Assembly: GCA_032622095.1 (NCBI GenBank)
Contig: CP136064.1
Span: forward strand, 114,626,004 to 114,690,003
Direction: 5' to 3'
DNA: 64,000 nt
DNA from: Siphonodentalium dalli
Taxonomy: Eukaryota > Mollusca > Scaphopoda > Gadilida > Siphonodentaliidae
Position numbers and translations under genes: made by a program
Part shown: one piece after another, positions 12,166 through 24,685 of the stretch
How positions within the stretch are numbered: position 1 is the first letter of the stretch
Layout of the letters: each line of letters starts with the position of its first letter
The notes under the pieces: generated by a model
Databases searched by the model: none
Told to the model about the DNA's origin: nothing
What the model saw: only the letters and a program-made list of their open reading frames with translations

Positions 12166-12970
12166 AAATATGACATACAACGAAAAAAGCGAAATAGGAA
12201 AATAGAGTGAAATAGAGCGAAAAAGCGAAATAGGAAAATACAGCGAAATAGAGCGAAATATAGAGCGAAGTATAGAAATATGAAATTATTTTTATAATCG
12301 AAATAACGGAGATATTTGAAGAAATGTTTTTGACGAAATAACGGACATATTTGAAGAAGTGTTTTAAAGAGCGTTGAAACCCCATTTTTTCCAAAAATAT
12401 ATGTGTTCATTTCATTACCACGCGCGCCTCCCGTGGTCGCGATTGTGTGCCAATAGCCATCATATCTTGAACCCCGATTGACTATCTTTAGGTAGTCAAA
12501 CGTGTGTGTATTAGGTGGTTTGCCGGTAGCCCAATTGCACTGTTGTTAACTTTTTCATGCATTGAAATAGGCCTTGCCTTTACCAGTAACAGTTTACCCC
12601 TTGTGCATCGCGAATTGCCATAAAACATTTCTGGTAGTAAGAATGGGGAGTAAGTGGACGAAATAGGCCCCATTGTGTGCACTTTTATGATTGAACCAAG
12701 AGTCCGCCATTGTATTCTATAATGGATGGGAGTGTCAAATTATAAGTGATTTTGACTTTGTTGAGAGGGTGGGCTTTGTTTTTCTGTTTTTTTTTATACC
12801 GACACAGCATGGGAACATGCATTTCAGACACTTTCCAATGCAAACATAATCTCACGTCGGTTGCCAGTTATCCATTTAAGCGAATTTGCAAACATACTTT
12901 TGCACGTAAATCCCATTGAAACCCCATTTTTTCCAAAAATATATTTGTTCATTTGATTACCATTTCATTT
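12166..12970. repeat. Purine-rich simple repeat and duplicated 45-bp segment
   Basis: Short units of GAAATAGAGCGAAA fill about 12180-12290. A separate segment with AAACCCCATTTTTTCC then AAAAATATAT then TTCATTT occurs at about 12376-12420 and again at about 12916-12966, 540 bp apart, suggesting an old duplication or two dispersed copies. The Phe/Tyr-rich ORFs on the minus strand reflect the purine repeat. Confidence 0.6.
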
Positions 12971-13721
12971 CATTATGACAACACGTAATCGAATGCGGTG
13001 ACAACAGTTAATGGATATTAGTATTAAACGATGACTATCGGAAAATCGGAAGACTATATCTATTCGTTTTACATGAACTGATTATGTTATTCGCGTTCAA
13101 TGGGAAATGGTATTGACCTAATTTCGAAAAATTCATAAATTTTATGTTTGCGTCCTGTTAGAGATCGGGAATATCCCAATTCTCGGACCACATGTTACGT
13201 AACTTTATTCCGAAAATCAGATACTATACGCAGGTCCAATAGAGCGAAGTATTAATACACCGAAGATCCAATATTGTGAAGTATTAATAATCCTAAGATC
13301 GATTAGTCCGAAGGTCTAAAACTCCGAAGATCCGATAAGGTGTTTGGTTGTAACGATCGGGTTTCACCGCTTGCGCTCACTTTCATGCAATCTTGTCTGT
13401 AGAAATAACCAACCCCTTATCTCCAGAAACGAACATCTACCGAAAGCGAGCCGAAAGTGCGACCAATCAGCGGTCATCATTATCGTCATAAATTGACGAA
13501 ACCTGAGCATTACATCACTGTGGTATTTTAGCGGCAGCACACGAAGTGGATATTTCCATTCGAGTTCGATCATCAAATGTTATGTTTTGTCGTTTGTGTA
13601 GTCATTGCAAAGTACATAATTTAAATTGCTCATTATAGATTTTCACCGATATAATACAATTATACAGTGCGTTAAATGCAGGCTTTTTGCATATTTAGAG
13701 TTCCGATTTTCGAAAGTTTTC
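12971..13721. other. Unassigned interval
   Basis: A few short GA(A/T)GATC-like repeats occur at about 13230-13340. No gene recognised. Confidence 0.45.
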
Positions 13722-13930
13722 TTAGGATAGGATAGGATAACTTTATTCACAATATACACACATACGTATAGCAGACATATTATCAACAATAAATACAGGT
13801 ATGTTGTATATTGCTCGGGATAGCATAGTCCTGCCTATAGACTGCCAGGCTGCCTGCCATCACCGGTGGTATAGGCATCGTTATGAGTGTTTAATGAAGG
13901 CGTATATGTGAGCATTCATCTCCATGTGAG
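13722..13930 (-). mobile_element. Retroposon 3'-end fragment with GGATA pentamer tail
   Basis: On the minus strand this reads as a unique segment ending AATAAAGTTATCC followed by repeated TATCC pentamers. A polyadenylation-like AATAAA close to a short tandem tail is typical of LINE or SINE 3' ends. It is not the same tail as the LINEs at 34.7 or 43.0 kb. No RT or tRNA-like portion is visible. Confidence 0.4.
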
Positions 13931-13943
13931 CGCACAGACTATA

Positions 13944-14430
13944 CACTGCCAAAAATATTTTCTCAATTCAGGAAAAAAAAAATCTTGAAATGAGATATTA
14001 TCTTGGGAGAATAGCTAGAAAAATAAGAAAAACATATTTTCTAGGTCAAGAAATGAAAGGGTGGGAAAATATCTTGTCTGAGAAAATTTCTTAATGTAGG
14101 AAAGATTGTTTTTCTCACATAAGTTTATTTTTCTTGAAATAAGATAAGTTTAAGATACTGCGATTATCTTGGGAGAATAGCTAGAAATTTAAGAAAGCTA
14201 TACAATTAATCTAGAACAAGAAATTATATTTTCTATAGTTAGAAATATCGTCAAGATATTTTTTCTTAAGTGATGCCAATTTTTTCTAGAATGAGATTTT
14301 CTCAAGCAGGAAAATAAATCTAAGTAAGGAAAACAAGTTTTCTTAACTAGGAATATTTTCCCCAATTAGGAAAGATATATTAGAAAACAATTCTTAATTA
14401 AGAAAAACATTTAATTTTAAATTAATATAT
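13944..14430 (+). mobile_element. AT-rich terminal-repeat element, one clear end
   Basis: Starts CACTGCCAAAAATA and continues with alternating TTTCTTA/TAAGAAA and TCTTGAAA blocks that can fold on themselves. The reverse complement of the same terminus closes the segment at about 27620-27915. The far end is not identifiable, so the copy is either truncated or diverged. No ORF. Confidence 0.55.
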
Positions 14431-15694
14431 AATTTCAATTGTGTTTTAAAATATACAATTGACATTTATAAAACTTCTTTGTAAATATCATTTTTAAATG
14501 TATAATAGAGACAATAGGGGGGCTTAAAGGCACGGGAGGCCTTAGTTGTCGAAAATATTCATATTTGTTTCAATCACCGTAAACAGAAAAACATTAAAAT
14601 GCATACAGTTTTGTTCATATATACCATGACCATCGCGTAAACAGCATGCTATCATAAAGACCTACTATATTTTACCTAAGCAGGAGCCTGATTGTGTTAC
14701 AGAAGGCAGCACAGTGTTACTGGCTAATCACACACAAATGATATAAATGCTCTTTATTCGTTCCATATCAAAATTCAGCAACAATGAACGCTCTTTATGT
14801 TTACCATCATAATATAAACAAACACCAGGAAAGTACCTTTTTATGCTTTTGTTTACATAAGAATGGTCAATCATATGACAATAACATACTGTTTATGCGA
14901 TATTTCTTATTTGTATACGGACAAAGTCTGTCTACATTTTAATATTCTTTCTGTTTGTGGCGGTTTTTGACCGGTGGAAATATTTTCACAGCATACCCAC
15001 CGCCAAGGCCTCCCGTACCTTTAAACTTTAAATATACAATCAACAATTTCTCGTTACAGTTATGGGTTTCTAAAATTGCAAGTGGCCAAACAAGATACTG
15101 TGTACATTCGCGAAATGAAACTATACAAAGTACCTGTATCTTGTTCTGCCTCTTAAAATTGTATAAACCTATATACGCAACAAAAAATATATTGATTGAT
15201 AATAATTACATCCCGACACATGATTTTCAATATATTTATAGAAAGAGTTACCTCAAATCTGTCGGTTGCAAAAAAAATATATAACAATTTCTGTTATTTG
15301 AGTATCCAGTTCAAACGATAGGAAAAAAAATCATCACACATGACAAAACAAGCACTGTATGCGCCTTAATAAACATCGTAACCCTGTATTTTTAAATGCA
15401 CATATTCTAGGACGGGTGATGTGTAATAAACACAGAAAGACACTTGTATTAATGGATTTGTTGATACGGCACTTGTGCCATTGAGGAAAGATAGAACTCT
15501 AGGGTGTGCTGTTCATTCCGTCATTGTGCGCTAGCACTCGTGTCATATCAACAAACCCATAAACAAAATTGTGTAATTCTGTGTATATACAGCATGGTTT
15601 CAATAGCTGTTTCATGAATCATGCAGATTGCAGGTTTACTGTTCAGGTACTAGCCCAAGTCTTTTCGGTATGCAACAGCTTGAGATATCGAATA
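14431..15694. other. Unassigned interval
   Basis: The longest ORF (14955-15284, plus, 109 codons) has no recognisable domain and an AT-driven composition. I treat it as chance. Confidence 0.5.
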
Positions 15695-15907
15695 CAGTAA
15701 TGCTCCGATTATAATCGACTCCTTAAACACAGTAGAATTATGGGTAACTTTTCAGGATTTAGTCGGAAATATGGCTTGTTGCCATTCATCGGAAAGCTCT
15801 CTGAGAGCTTTCCGATGAATGGCAACAAGCCATATTTCCGACTAAATCCTGAAAAGTTACCCATAATTCTGCTGTGGTTAAGGAGTTGATTACTTAGAGC
15901 ATTACTG
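15695..15907. mobile_element. Near-perfect 213-bp palindrome (foldback MITE)
   Basis: Left arm 15695-15801 and right arm 15803-15907 are reverse complements with only a few mismatches and a single-base spacer (T at 15802). Termini are CAGTAATGCTC and GAGCATTACTG. The left end is preceded by TA and the right followed by CA, so a TA duplication is possible but imperfect. CAGT ends with TA duplications would fit a pogo/Tigger-like origin; this is inference. No coding capacity. Confidence 0.85.
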
Positions 15908-16681
15908 CAGTTGAAACTGTTTTGGATCGAGTTTTGTCCGGCTACTCTTCTATAACCTCTCAAGATTTTGAAGTGTTGAATGGGTCACCATGAATCGCTC
16001 AATTAAACAATCGCAACGGTGTTGAGTGTTTTGCTTATCGCTCACTATTTACTGCTGTATATAAACAAACGATTGACTCACACAAAGTGTGTTTTGTGGA
16101 TAATAACGCATTCATATGAACATTATCCTATACTATTAGTATATTCTTGGGAAACTTTTTGTAAATGTTATTTATAAATTATAACCTATAACGAAGGCCA
16201 TCCATTCCTTTAAGTTCCAAAGATATAAGGAGAATCACTGCATTTTAATTGCATACCGCATCCATCGTGGTGCTGTTTTGTGTTCAAGTGACAACCTTAC
16301 CATGGTGTTGGAAATTACTGCAGTGTAATACCACAGCATTACCTGGGTAACACCACGTTAGAGATGGTCAATTACTTTAAGTATATGCAGGTTTGAAATC
16401 ATAACGCTTGGGAAAGGCTGCCCTCTATGTTCTTATAAAAAAGCGTCACTTTGACCTAATCTGACGAAATACTGGTAGTGCTACAATCAAGATAACTTCA
16501 ACCCACAATTCTGGGCGTAAAGTCCATTATAGAAGAGTATCGGGATGGGACTCGGTCCAAAACAGCATCAACCCAACCGATACCACAAGTTGTGGACAGG
16601 GAAAACTTGGTCTAAACAGGTACTAGTACATGCATGTATTACAAGCATTAAAGGGTACACTAAATCCGGCCATTTATGAGA

Positions 16682-16885
16682 CCATCTCCTTGTATACTCA
16701 ACAGAATATATGCAACAAATGAATGAATTTGGCCCATGGATAAGTGCAACACCTGTGTGCTCTATGAACAATGCAAACATGGTATTTATAATGATAATGA
16801 ATTATTGGCTGGAGTCATAAATTCATTTTCATTATAATTTATACCATGTTGTTTGCATATATTCTGCTGAGAATAAAAGGAGATG
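16682..16885. mobile_element. Foldback element
   Basis: Outer arms CATCTCCTT...CAGAATATATGC (16682-16712) and their inverse (16855-16885) enclose a second inverted pair around 16768-16850 built on ATGGTATTTATAATGA-like sequence. The right edge carries TTAA, the left TTAT, so a decayed TTAA duplication is possible. Confidence 0.6.
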
Positions 16886-17600
16886 CTCTTAATGCTCAGT
16901 GTAAAACACTGCAAATATGGAACTTAAAGAGCTTTTGTCTATCTTCTACTGGAAACAACTGTTAAATTTATTAAGACTTTATCAAGTCATTTTACAGTAT
17001 ATAGTCTACATGTTTAATAGTATAGCACTAGTGCTCACTAGTATTTCCAGACTTTTTGTGATAAAAATGCGGATAAAAGTGCAGAATTCTAAATTGATGC
17101 ATTAAGTTGCAGAATTTTAAATTGATGCATTAAGTGCATGAGCGGCTTTAGAGTTCTTTGAAGTGCGGTCATGCAAAATAACATAAAAGTTTGTAAAACA
17201 AGGTACATGTACATACTATGATTATAGCGGTATGAAGTGTCTGGAGCACCTTTGATGGATAAAAGCGAATGTATACAGGCCTTAAAATTTTGCAAGAATC
17301 AAACTATAGCATTTCTACATCAAATCAGCTGCTTTTTACCAGACTCAAACGAAGAATCATGATTCTGACTCTCATCACACTAAAATCCCTACAAAATAAT
17401 CTACTGGTGTGCAGATATTTCATTGAGTGTTTCAAATCATTTTAAAGGGACACAAGGCACTCATAGTGAGTAAATATGCCAAACATATAACATACAACAG
17501 TTCGTAAAAACATCACCACTCAGAAAAACATGAATTCCTGATTCCTATATTAATTATTGAAAGTTTTCCAATAACGAAATTTCTCCTGTTGGAACCATTG

Positions 17601-17733
17601 CTATGTAAACAAAACTGTTACAGTGATTTGTCAACAAACATTGCTACTAGTAATCGCGTAGAAGGTTAAACATATTTTAGTCTATTAAAATATTATTTTC
17701 AGAATATTTTTCAATGCTTTGGCCATGCAATGT
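17601..17733 (+). repeat. Dispersed repeat shared with 27.2-27.5 kb
   Basis: ATGTAAACAAAACTGTTACA followed by GTGATTTGTCAACAAA occurs here and twice at about 27243 and 27371, each followed by an ATATTTTTC/AGAATATTT segment. No ends identified. Confidence 0.65.
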
Positions 17734-17996
17734 TTAACCCTTTCATGATGGGAGCTGCGCTGGTACAGCATTAAATATCATGTACCAGTGAATTCTTGTA
17801 TATATGCAAGTCTCACATAGGAAGCCTCATATGTATAAGAGAATGCACTGGATTACAAGGTCAAGGTAAATATTGTTTGGCCATGTATTCTCTTATATAT
17901 GTGAGGCTCCATTTTGGAGACTCGCAAATATAAGAGAATGCATTGGCGCAGGGTTTTTAGCAACATTTCAAGAATCTCCAGTCATGGAAGGGTTAA
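17734..17996. mobile_element. piggyBac-like MITE with TTAA duplication
   Basis: TTAA at 17734-17737 and 17993-17996 flanks short inverted ends CCCTTTCATGA and TCATGGAAGGG. The interior holds further inverted segments built on TCTCTTATATATGTGAG. TTAA plus CCC ends match piggyBac-type elements. A diverged relative lies at 24917-25062. No transposase. Confidence 0.78.
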
Positions 17997-18295
17997 GTTT
18001 TTATTAAACTTTGGCATCTTATTGGACTTATTCAACATTGGATGGTAATGTCACTGTAACAGTGATGTTTATCAGAATTGCTAGCATGCAATGACATTCT
18101 TTCATATAAATTAATTAACTCACAGAATATCGAAAGACCAGATGTGAGTATAATATAAATTTATCACCCCATTTTATGCAGGGATACAAAAAATAAAGAT
18201 AACATATGTTATGCTTTAAAGTCAACATGGACAATTAAAGGTAAACAATCTGAATTGATGGTCTCCATACCATCAGATTCCAAGAACAACATTTC

Positions 18296-18606
18296 TTAAT
18301 CGATTAAATACCAAAACATAATGCTAACTACTGTCAACTCTAGTGTAACATTTTCCAAAACATGTTATATATCAACATTTTGTTCATCGCAACTTGGTAT
18401 CAAGATTAGGTCAGTCGGCTCGTTGAATATTTGCTAGGCCGGGAAATATTCAAGGCGGTGAAAAATAAGATTTCAAAAATTTATATTTTGTAACTCAGAA
18501 CTTTAAAGGGTGTGTTCCTCGACTCGAATCAATTATTTTTACCCCCGAAGCCAAACAAATAGTAATTGAGGAGCGTGAACTCGGATTATCTATCTTTAAA
18601 TGTGCA
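18296..18606 (+). repeat. Repeat segment shared with 48566-48877
   Basis: Blocks ATAATGCTAACT(A/G)CTGTCAACT, TTCCTCGA(C/T)TCGAATCAA and CCCCGAAGCCAAA occur in the same order and spacing in both places. At 48.6 kb the segment lies inside the TA-flanked element at 47155-49466, so this copy may be a fragment of the same family. Its ends are unclear. Confidence 0.6.
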
Positions 18607-19718
18607 TGTATGGTACATGTATAAGCCACTTTAAGCTCCTTGTACAGATTACTTGGTGATGCAGCAGGTTGACAAAGATAAAGGAACATTAGAATATTTT
18701 GATTCTGTTATGGATTTTAAGGCCTATATGTGTACATGAATCTGATTATATTGACATACTGCAATAATATGTCACTTAAAAGTTCACATCCTTCAGATAA
18801 GCTCAGAAACGAGGCTTGAGACTGTTCCATGGGTACTGTTGTGCTTTGTGTGGAGATTTGAAACTGGTACACCTCCAAATTCTGGTCAATGTAGTATGAA
18901 ATATAAAAAAGTTTATGCATACGCTGGATGCCATAGTGCACATTTTCTGAGACTCGATGAAGCATACAAGTACATGTCTGTTGTAGAATTGAATTCACTA
19001 ACTTCACTTGCCAAGATTTTCACCACATAAGTCTGATAAAATGTAGAGGTCACTGATCGGTCTCCATCAAGGAAGGAATGCATACATATATGTGTCATTT
19101 TTGCCTTTGATGAACACATTGATCGTCATTTGGTTATAAATTAAAGCCTCCCCTTCGCTGCAGTGTGCACTAGTTACCAGGTAAGCATTCAGTGCATACC
19201 GTCCGTATGTATACATATGGTACATGTGTATAGCCAGGAGACTCAGGACTCACTGTCACACAGCAACAACACACATGTCATGCATGGACGAATACCGATA
19301 ACATCTACAGTACATGTATACAGTACATGTATCCAGTACATGTACACCGAATAACATTTGAAATCCTTCCTCATCCAGTCTTCGACAGAATTAATAATAT
19401 TGGTATTAAGGGTCACCATGCAGTGTCTGCAAGAAGCACTCTGACAGGAAACATGATTCTATGATTGGTTATCAGATAATCATATCAGGCCTTGAATGAA
19501 ATTTTTATGTCTCAGTCCAGTCAAGCAGCTCCTCCTGTCTGAAAAAAAAGATTTTAATGCTTGTAATGACATCAGAAAAGAGGAATGACTGATCATATAC
19601 ATATTATTAAGATACATCATCCAAATTGATCACCCGGGGGCCGAGTTATAACAGTAAATTATATCCATTCAAATGCTGCATGATGGTCAGAAACAGCTAC
19701 AAATACCAGTATCATATA

Positions 19719-20034
19719 CCGGTGTAACAGATATCTCCCCCTGGATATATCCCCCACTCTGGATACCCCCCCATGAATGACTAAAATAAAATTTCACTCA
19801 TTTGATATATGTTACTTGAACAAACAAAAATTAAATATAAAAAACTTAAATCTCATAAAACATTTCTTTCTGGTCATTTCAGGGTCAAACGATATTAAAT
19901 GAGTGAATTTTCTTTTAGTCATTCATGGGGGGAAAATGCCCAGGGTGTGCGAGTGAGATATCTGAGGACATTCGCAAATACACTCCCCCATGGAGGAAGA
20001 TATCCAGATAGGAGGAGGTGACGTGTTACACCGG
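19719..20034. mobile_element. MITE with TA target duplication
   Basis: Termini CCGGTGTAACA and TGTTACACCGG are perfect inverted repeats, each flanked outside by TA (19717-19718 and 20035-20036). A long inner inverted pair includes CCATGAATGACTAAAA and its inverse TTTTAGTCATTCATGG. The length of 316 bp and TA duplication suit a Tc1/mariner-type MITE. No ORF. Confidence 0.75.
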
Positions 20035-20154
20035 TACCTGCACCAAATACTCCCAAAAACATTCCAGATACATGTATATAGGTACCGGTATGATATCATA
20101 TTGGTCTTGTAAATATCATATATTTGTAAATGTTTTAAGGCAATTTAAACATCT

Positions 20155-20720
20155 GGGGGGGGGGGGGGGGGGGGCAGGGGGGGGGGGTGAAAAAAAATTT
20201 CCGGCACGTATGCCGGGGTGGGTGGGTGGTCAAAGCCACCAACAAGCAATTTTTTCCGCAACTAAAACAAAAATTTCCTGCTTGTTTTTTTAGTGTTTTG
20301 GCAATGAGTTGGGCTTCAAAACCACTTTGAATGAGAGAAATAATGTAATTCTAACTGGTAAACTGACTGCAGGCAGTTATCGTGTTGTATTTTGTTGCAA
20401 ATTTTGAAATCCAAGATGGCCACTGGCAGCCATGTTTTTTTGGCCGAATGACCTCAAAATGACTCATTCCTATTTACATGTCCATGTTAACATCCATGAT
20501 AAATAGTATGCACAGAAATTCATATACAGCTGTTTACAGTGAATTTCCCCCGCAAATCTCTGTTTTAGTGTTAAAAGGGGGGTGGGTGTAAAAAAAATGG
20601 TCGGAAAAAACTGCCGAAAACGGAAAAAAATTTGGCGGTGGGGGTGGGTGGGTACAAAAAATGATCGAAAGGGAAAAAATGCCATGCATGCTTGAAATTT
20701 GTTTCCGGGGGGGGGGGGGC
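20155..20720 (+). repeat. Poly-G-led repeat, copy 1 of a local duplication
   Basis: Begins with about 19 consecutive G, a short break, then about 10 more. Continues CACGTATGCCGGGGTGG, a Thr/Lys-poor AT-rich middle, CCAAGATGGCCAC and ACAGCTGTTTACAGTGAAT. The same series of blocks recurs about 815-838 bp downstream. The sequence is non-coding; ORFs over it come from homopolymers. Confidence 0.8.
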
Positions 20721-20997
20721 AATGTGGCACCCCAAATGTCAATACAACAATTGATTTTATCATCTTTACTAGAATAGGTGAGTTCACAAATACTCTATTT
20801 CCATGCATATACTAGTAAACACAATTATACATAATCATTGGGGAATTGAACAAATTATACTGTATAATATACAAGCATAATTATGTATACTAGAAGATAG
20901 CAGCACAAACTAGTACTTCTGCATGTCAAATATCACACATACCAGTATATACCACTTATACTGCGGATTGACTTCTTTAAAAATATTGGCCATCATA

Positions 20998-21530
20998 TCA
21001 GGGGGGGGGGATTTCCGGGCACGTATGCCGGGGTGGATGGGTGGTTGAACTTGATGGGACCAACAAACATTTTTTTCCGCAACTAAACTGTTTTTTTCCT
21101 GCAAGTCGTTTGACTGTTTTTGCAATGAGTTTGGCTTAAAACTCATTACAATAAGAGAAATACCGGTATTTATAAAACAGAAATGACAAATTTCATGATG
21201 ATCAGACAAACAGTATAGCTTGTAGCTCATGCTAATGGATTGAATTTTGAATTCCAAGATGGCCACCAAGATGTTTTTTTGCTGAATGACCACAAAATGA
21301 GTCGTTCCTATTTACATGTCAATGTTAACATCCATGACAAATAGTATTCACAGAAATTCATATACAGCTGTTTACAGTGAATCTCCCACACCCCCCGAAA
21401 ATCTGTTTTATTGTTAAAATGGTGGGGGTGGATGTTTGGACGCGGGGGTGGGTGGGTCCCAACAAGGGTCGAACGAAAAAAATCAGCATACATGCCTGAA
21501 CATATTTTCCGACCCCCTGATCATATGGCC
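20998..21530 (+). repeat. Poly-G-led repeat, copy 2
   Basis: Direct copy of the preceding segment with the same order of blocks (poly-G, CACGTATGCCGGGGTGG, CCAAGATGGCCACC, ACAGCTGTTTACAGTGAAT, GGGTGGGTGGGT). Offsets of 815 and 838 bp between anchor points show small indels since duplication. Confidence 0.8.
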
Positions 21531-22095
21531 ATTTTCGTCTATTTTTCCAATTATACTTTCTATAAGCAATGGGAATGCTTGATAGAAAATTTGTAAATAG
21601 TATATACAAGTAGGGGGTTAAATGTAGCACACCATGAACTTTGAAGTTGCCGACATTGTTTATGGTGTCAATTTTTAAACTCCACCCATCGCCTGTTGTC
21701 AGGCCGCATTGATTGGCATTACACAAACAGGCATGGAAATACAAGATAGTGATTCGTCTTATACATGCATATATAAGTTAATTTAACGATATCCGTGTGG
21801 TTGTATTAATTTTCAACTTTTGGTGTGATATCTTTTGGTGTATCATAACTACACGGTACTGTAGTTCCATAACAATGACCGTGGCTAATGAATCTGGCAT
21901 TTCTGTAATAAGAAGAAAGATATGCTGGATATACATGTATGTGATATGGATACATGTATTTTTATAATTTGCAAACATATTTATAAACAAAGTGTAAAGT
22001 TCATTCAACCAACAATGTGAGCGTCCTCGGCAATTCAGATGACCATGGCCTGACAAAATCATGGATAGTTTGTTGACACGATTACGATGTCATCA
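21531..22095. other. Unassigned interval
   Basis: No gene, RNA or clear repeat seen. Confidence 0.5.
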
Positions 22096-22103
22096 CATAT
22101 GAG

Positions 22104-23057
22104 CAGAGGCGGACTGGGCCAAGAAACCGGCCCGGGAAATTAATATAATACCGGCCCATCTGTTTGGGGGGGGGGGGGGGGCGTCCACAGTCCACCTTGG
22201 AAAATTCCAACTGCACCCCCCCCCCTTGAATCAGAATCAGACCAAATACATATTTTTGCATAATTCCATTTGCACCCCCCCTTGAATCAGATGCAGACCA
22301 AATACATGTTTTTGCATAATTCCATTTGCACCTCTGGTCTAATATCATATATATTCATAAACCATGGTTCTATATATTCCCGGTATGAGACCATTCAGAT
22401 ATTTTTACCTGAAAAATTGCATAAAATCTAACATCTAGCGGTCTAACTCCAGACAAATGCACACGGCTACGGACAAGAGACCAGGACACACCGGGCTGTT
22501 CATGGTTGTTCGGCCCGGGGTGAGAACATTTTGAAAACTATACATGAAAATCTCGAATCCGATAAACTAGACTGGCAATTGGGGGAGGGGTGCGTAAGAT
22601 TTTTTTTGGGATTTACAGCTGGGAGTTACCGTTAAAATCTCGAGATTAATGGGGTCTTTACATGGTGTTATATGATGCCGACAAGTTCATTTAATGTCAA
22701 AATTACGATTAGCCAATTCGGCTGGTTAAACAACACATGTGGCGGCCCCACGTCCGGAATTTTCCCGGTCTCCCGATCGGCCATGCAGTCCGCCTCTGCC
22801 CTCATGAATTTATGTGAGAAGAGTACCATCTTATTGGATACACGGCTGGTTAAACAACACATGTGGCGGCCCACGTCGGTTTCATTTGCGGCCCAAGTTG
22901 TGGTTGGGCGGCCCAACCACATATACCCCCCCCCCCCAACCGTAAACAAAACCCCCTCGGATTCTCGCTTGATAGAAAATCACGTGGAATCAGAATTTTT
23001 CCGGCCTCCGGCCCATCGGGAAATTTCCCGGTCTCCCAATCGGCCAGTCCGCCTCTG
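22104..23057. mobile_element. hAT-like non-autonomous element with exact 8-bp duplication
   Basis: Ends are CAGAGGCGGACTGG and CCAGTCCGCCTCTG, inverted. The 8-bp sequence CATATGAG lies immediately outside both ends (22096-22103 and 23058-23065). CAGNGG-type termini with 8-bp duplications are diagnostic of hAT transposons. The 954-bp interior has no transposase. It contains a tandem duplication of a TTGCATAATTCCATTTGCAC segment (22200-22330), a second internal copy of the right end (AGTCCGCCTCTG near 22787-22799), and a duplicated GGTTAAACAACACATGTGGC block at about 22724 and 22849. It looks like an element grown by internal duplication or self-insertion. Confidence 0.88.
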
Positions 23058-23156
23058 CATATGAGTATATTGTCGGCGGTTAACCATGTGATTAACTACC
23101 CTATGTTTTTTTATTTACTTTGTACAATTTTTAAATACACACACAGTTCTGATGCA

Positions 23157-23532
23157 GTCACAAGTGGAGGTAACCAAGGATACGCCACAATTTCGCATCT
23201 AAAATGCTTGATACTACATTTTATCATTCGCGACAATGCGCAACCATGCGCAGTAAAACTATCACTGTATCGGTTACTACCCACAACAAAATATGTCCAC
23301 TTACGATTGAATCGTGATCATCAGAACATTCACTTAGTGAACGTTCAGATGACCACGATTCAATCGTAAACTTGTGGAAACTTTTCCGTCGTAGGAAATA
23401 ACTGATAATTGGACTGCGCATGCATGCTCACATCAAAATCGTAGGTCAAAAATAATATCAAGCACTGTTTGATTTTACTATTTTTAGATGCCAAATTGAG
23501 GCGTATCCTTGGTTTATACCTCCACTTGTGAC
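23157..23532. mobile_element. Foldback MITE with nested inverted repeats
   Basis: Outer ends GTCACAAGTGGAGGT and ACCTCCACTTGTGAC are inverted and continue with CCAAGGATACGCC. An inner palindrome at 23301-23369 pairs TTACGATTGAATCGTG with its inverse. A related fragment with AATCGTGGTCGTCTGAACGT lies at about 23685-23740. No target duplication was found and no coding capacity. Confidence 0.75.
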
Positions 23533-23740
23533 GAAAGATTCGCAGTGGTGTGTGCATAAAAATTGTAGCTGAAAATGCCCGGTGTAGTCAATCACATGCT
23601 TCAGGATGTTCAACCTACGGTATAATCATGTACGATGCCGCATCGCAATTGTGTGAACAAACTATCCACGATCTTGTCGGGCCTGATTCCTCCACTTACA
23701 AATGAATCGTGGTCGTCTGAACGTACACTTACATGTAGTG

Positions 23741-24685
23741 TTGAATTGGCCACACAATAACTAGAAGGAATGGGTATTTTATTTTTAATATTATCAGGTT
23801 CACATTTGTTCAAAATTATTCTATGAAGAAGTACCTTTATATACAATTGCCTTTTAAGTTATATTTTCAATACTTGTGACCTTTCTGTTTTCCAGCTATT
23901 GTCATATTAATCTCGACCGATAATACAGAGCAATTATGCATAGCTTTATGCCAGAATTTGATTTTTGCAGAGTAAAATTTGCCACTCATCACGCCGGTTA
24001 CGGAATACTTTACTTTTATTTATCGTAGAAATTAAGCACAAAATATGATTTAATAAAAACCGATTTTGCAAAGTTTCCCAGTTTTGCGAATATTGTGGAT
24101 GGGTACATTTATATACGAATGATCAATGCCATATAATCATAGTCCATCAGATGTTACTATTTTAACATGAGAAATCATAACAAATACAAGCAGATTGAGT
24201 GTATTCTAAAATATCGTACATATTTCACCGACAGTAAAATTCACCATCATTTCATTTGTGAAATAGGAATAAATCACGCACGTGTAATCGTAGTTCAATT
24301 AAGTATATCACTCGTAACAACATTTTCGTAAAGAGAAAACACTTTACAACAGTTAACTTACCTGAAAAATCAGATCAAATGGAGTTCATCTGTTCATTTC
24401 CGATCTCGAAAAATGTGTTTTGTCAAAATGGCTGACCCACAGAACAGGCGTGACCGATTGGCGGACACAATAAAAGTTGTAGTCCGAGTCCGAGTTCAGT
24501 AAAAGGTGTAGTTGTGACTTTCAATTTCGTCCATCCCAGAAACTAGTATATTTTATAAAAGAGACATGTTCTGCACACAGATCTATACAATTTGCATGTT
24601 CACAAAAGGTATCTAGGGATTACTCAGATGGTGGGCCTATATATACTTGAGTGATGTGTTTTGGCCTGTGTCATTTAAAATTAAT
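23741..24685. other. Unassigned interval
   Basis: No gene recognised. The segment is AT-rich with only short ORFs. Confidence 0.45.

Noticed and set aside
14955-15284. 109-codon ORF
   Set aside because: AT-driven composition, no domain, and no supporting context.
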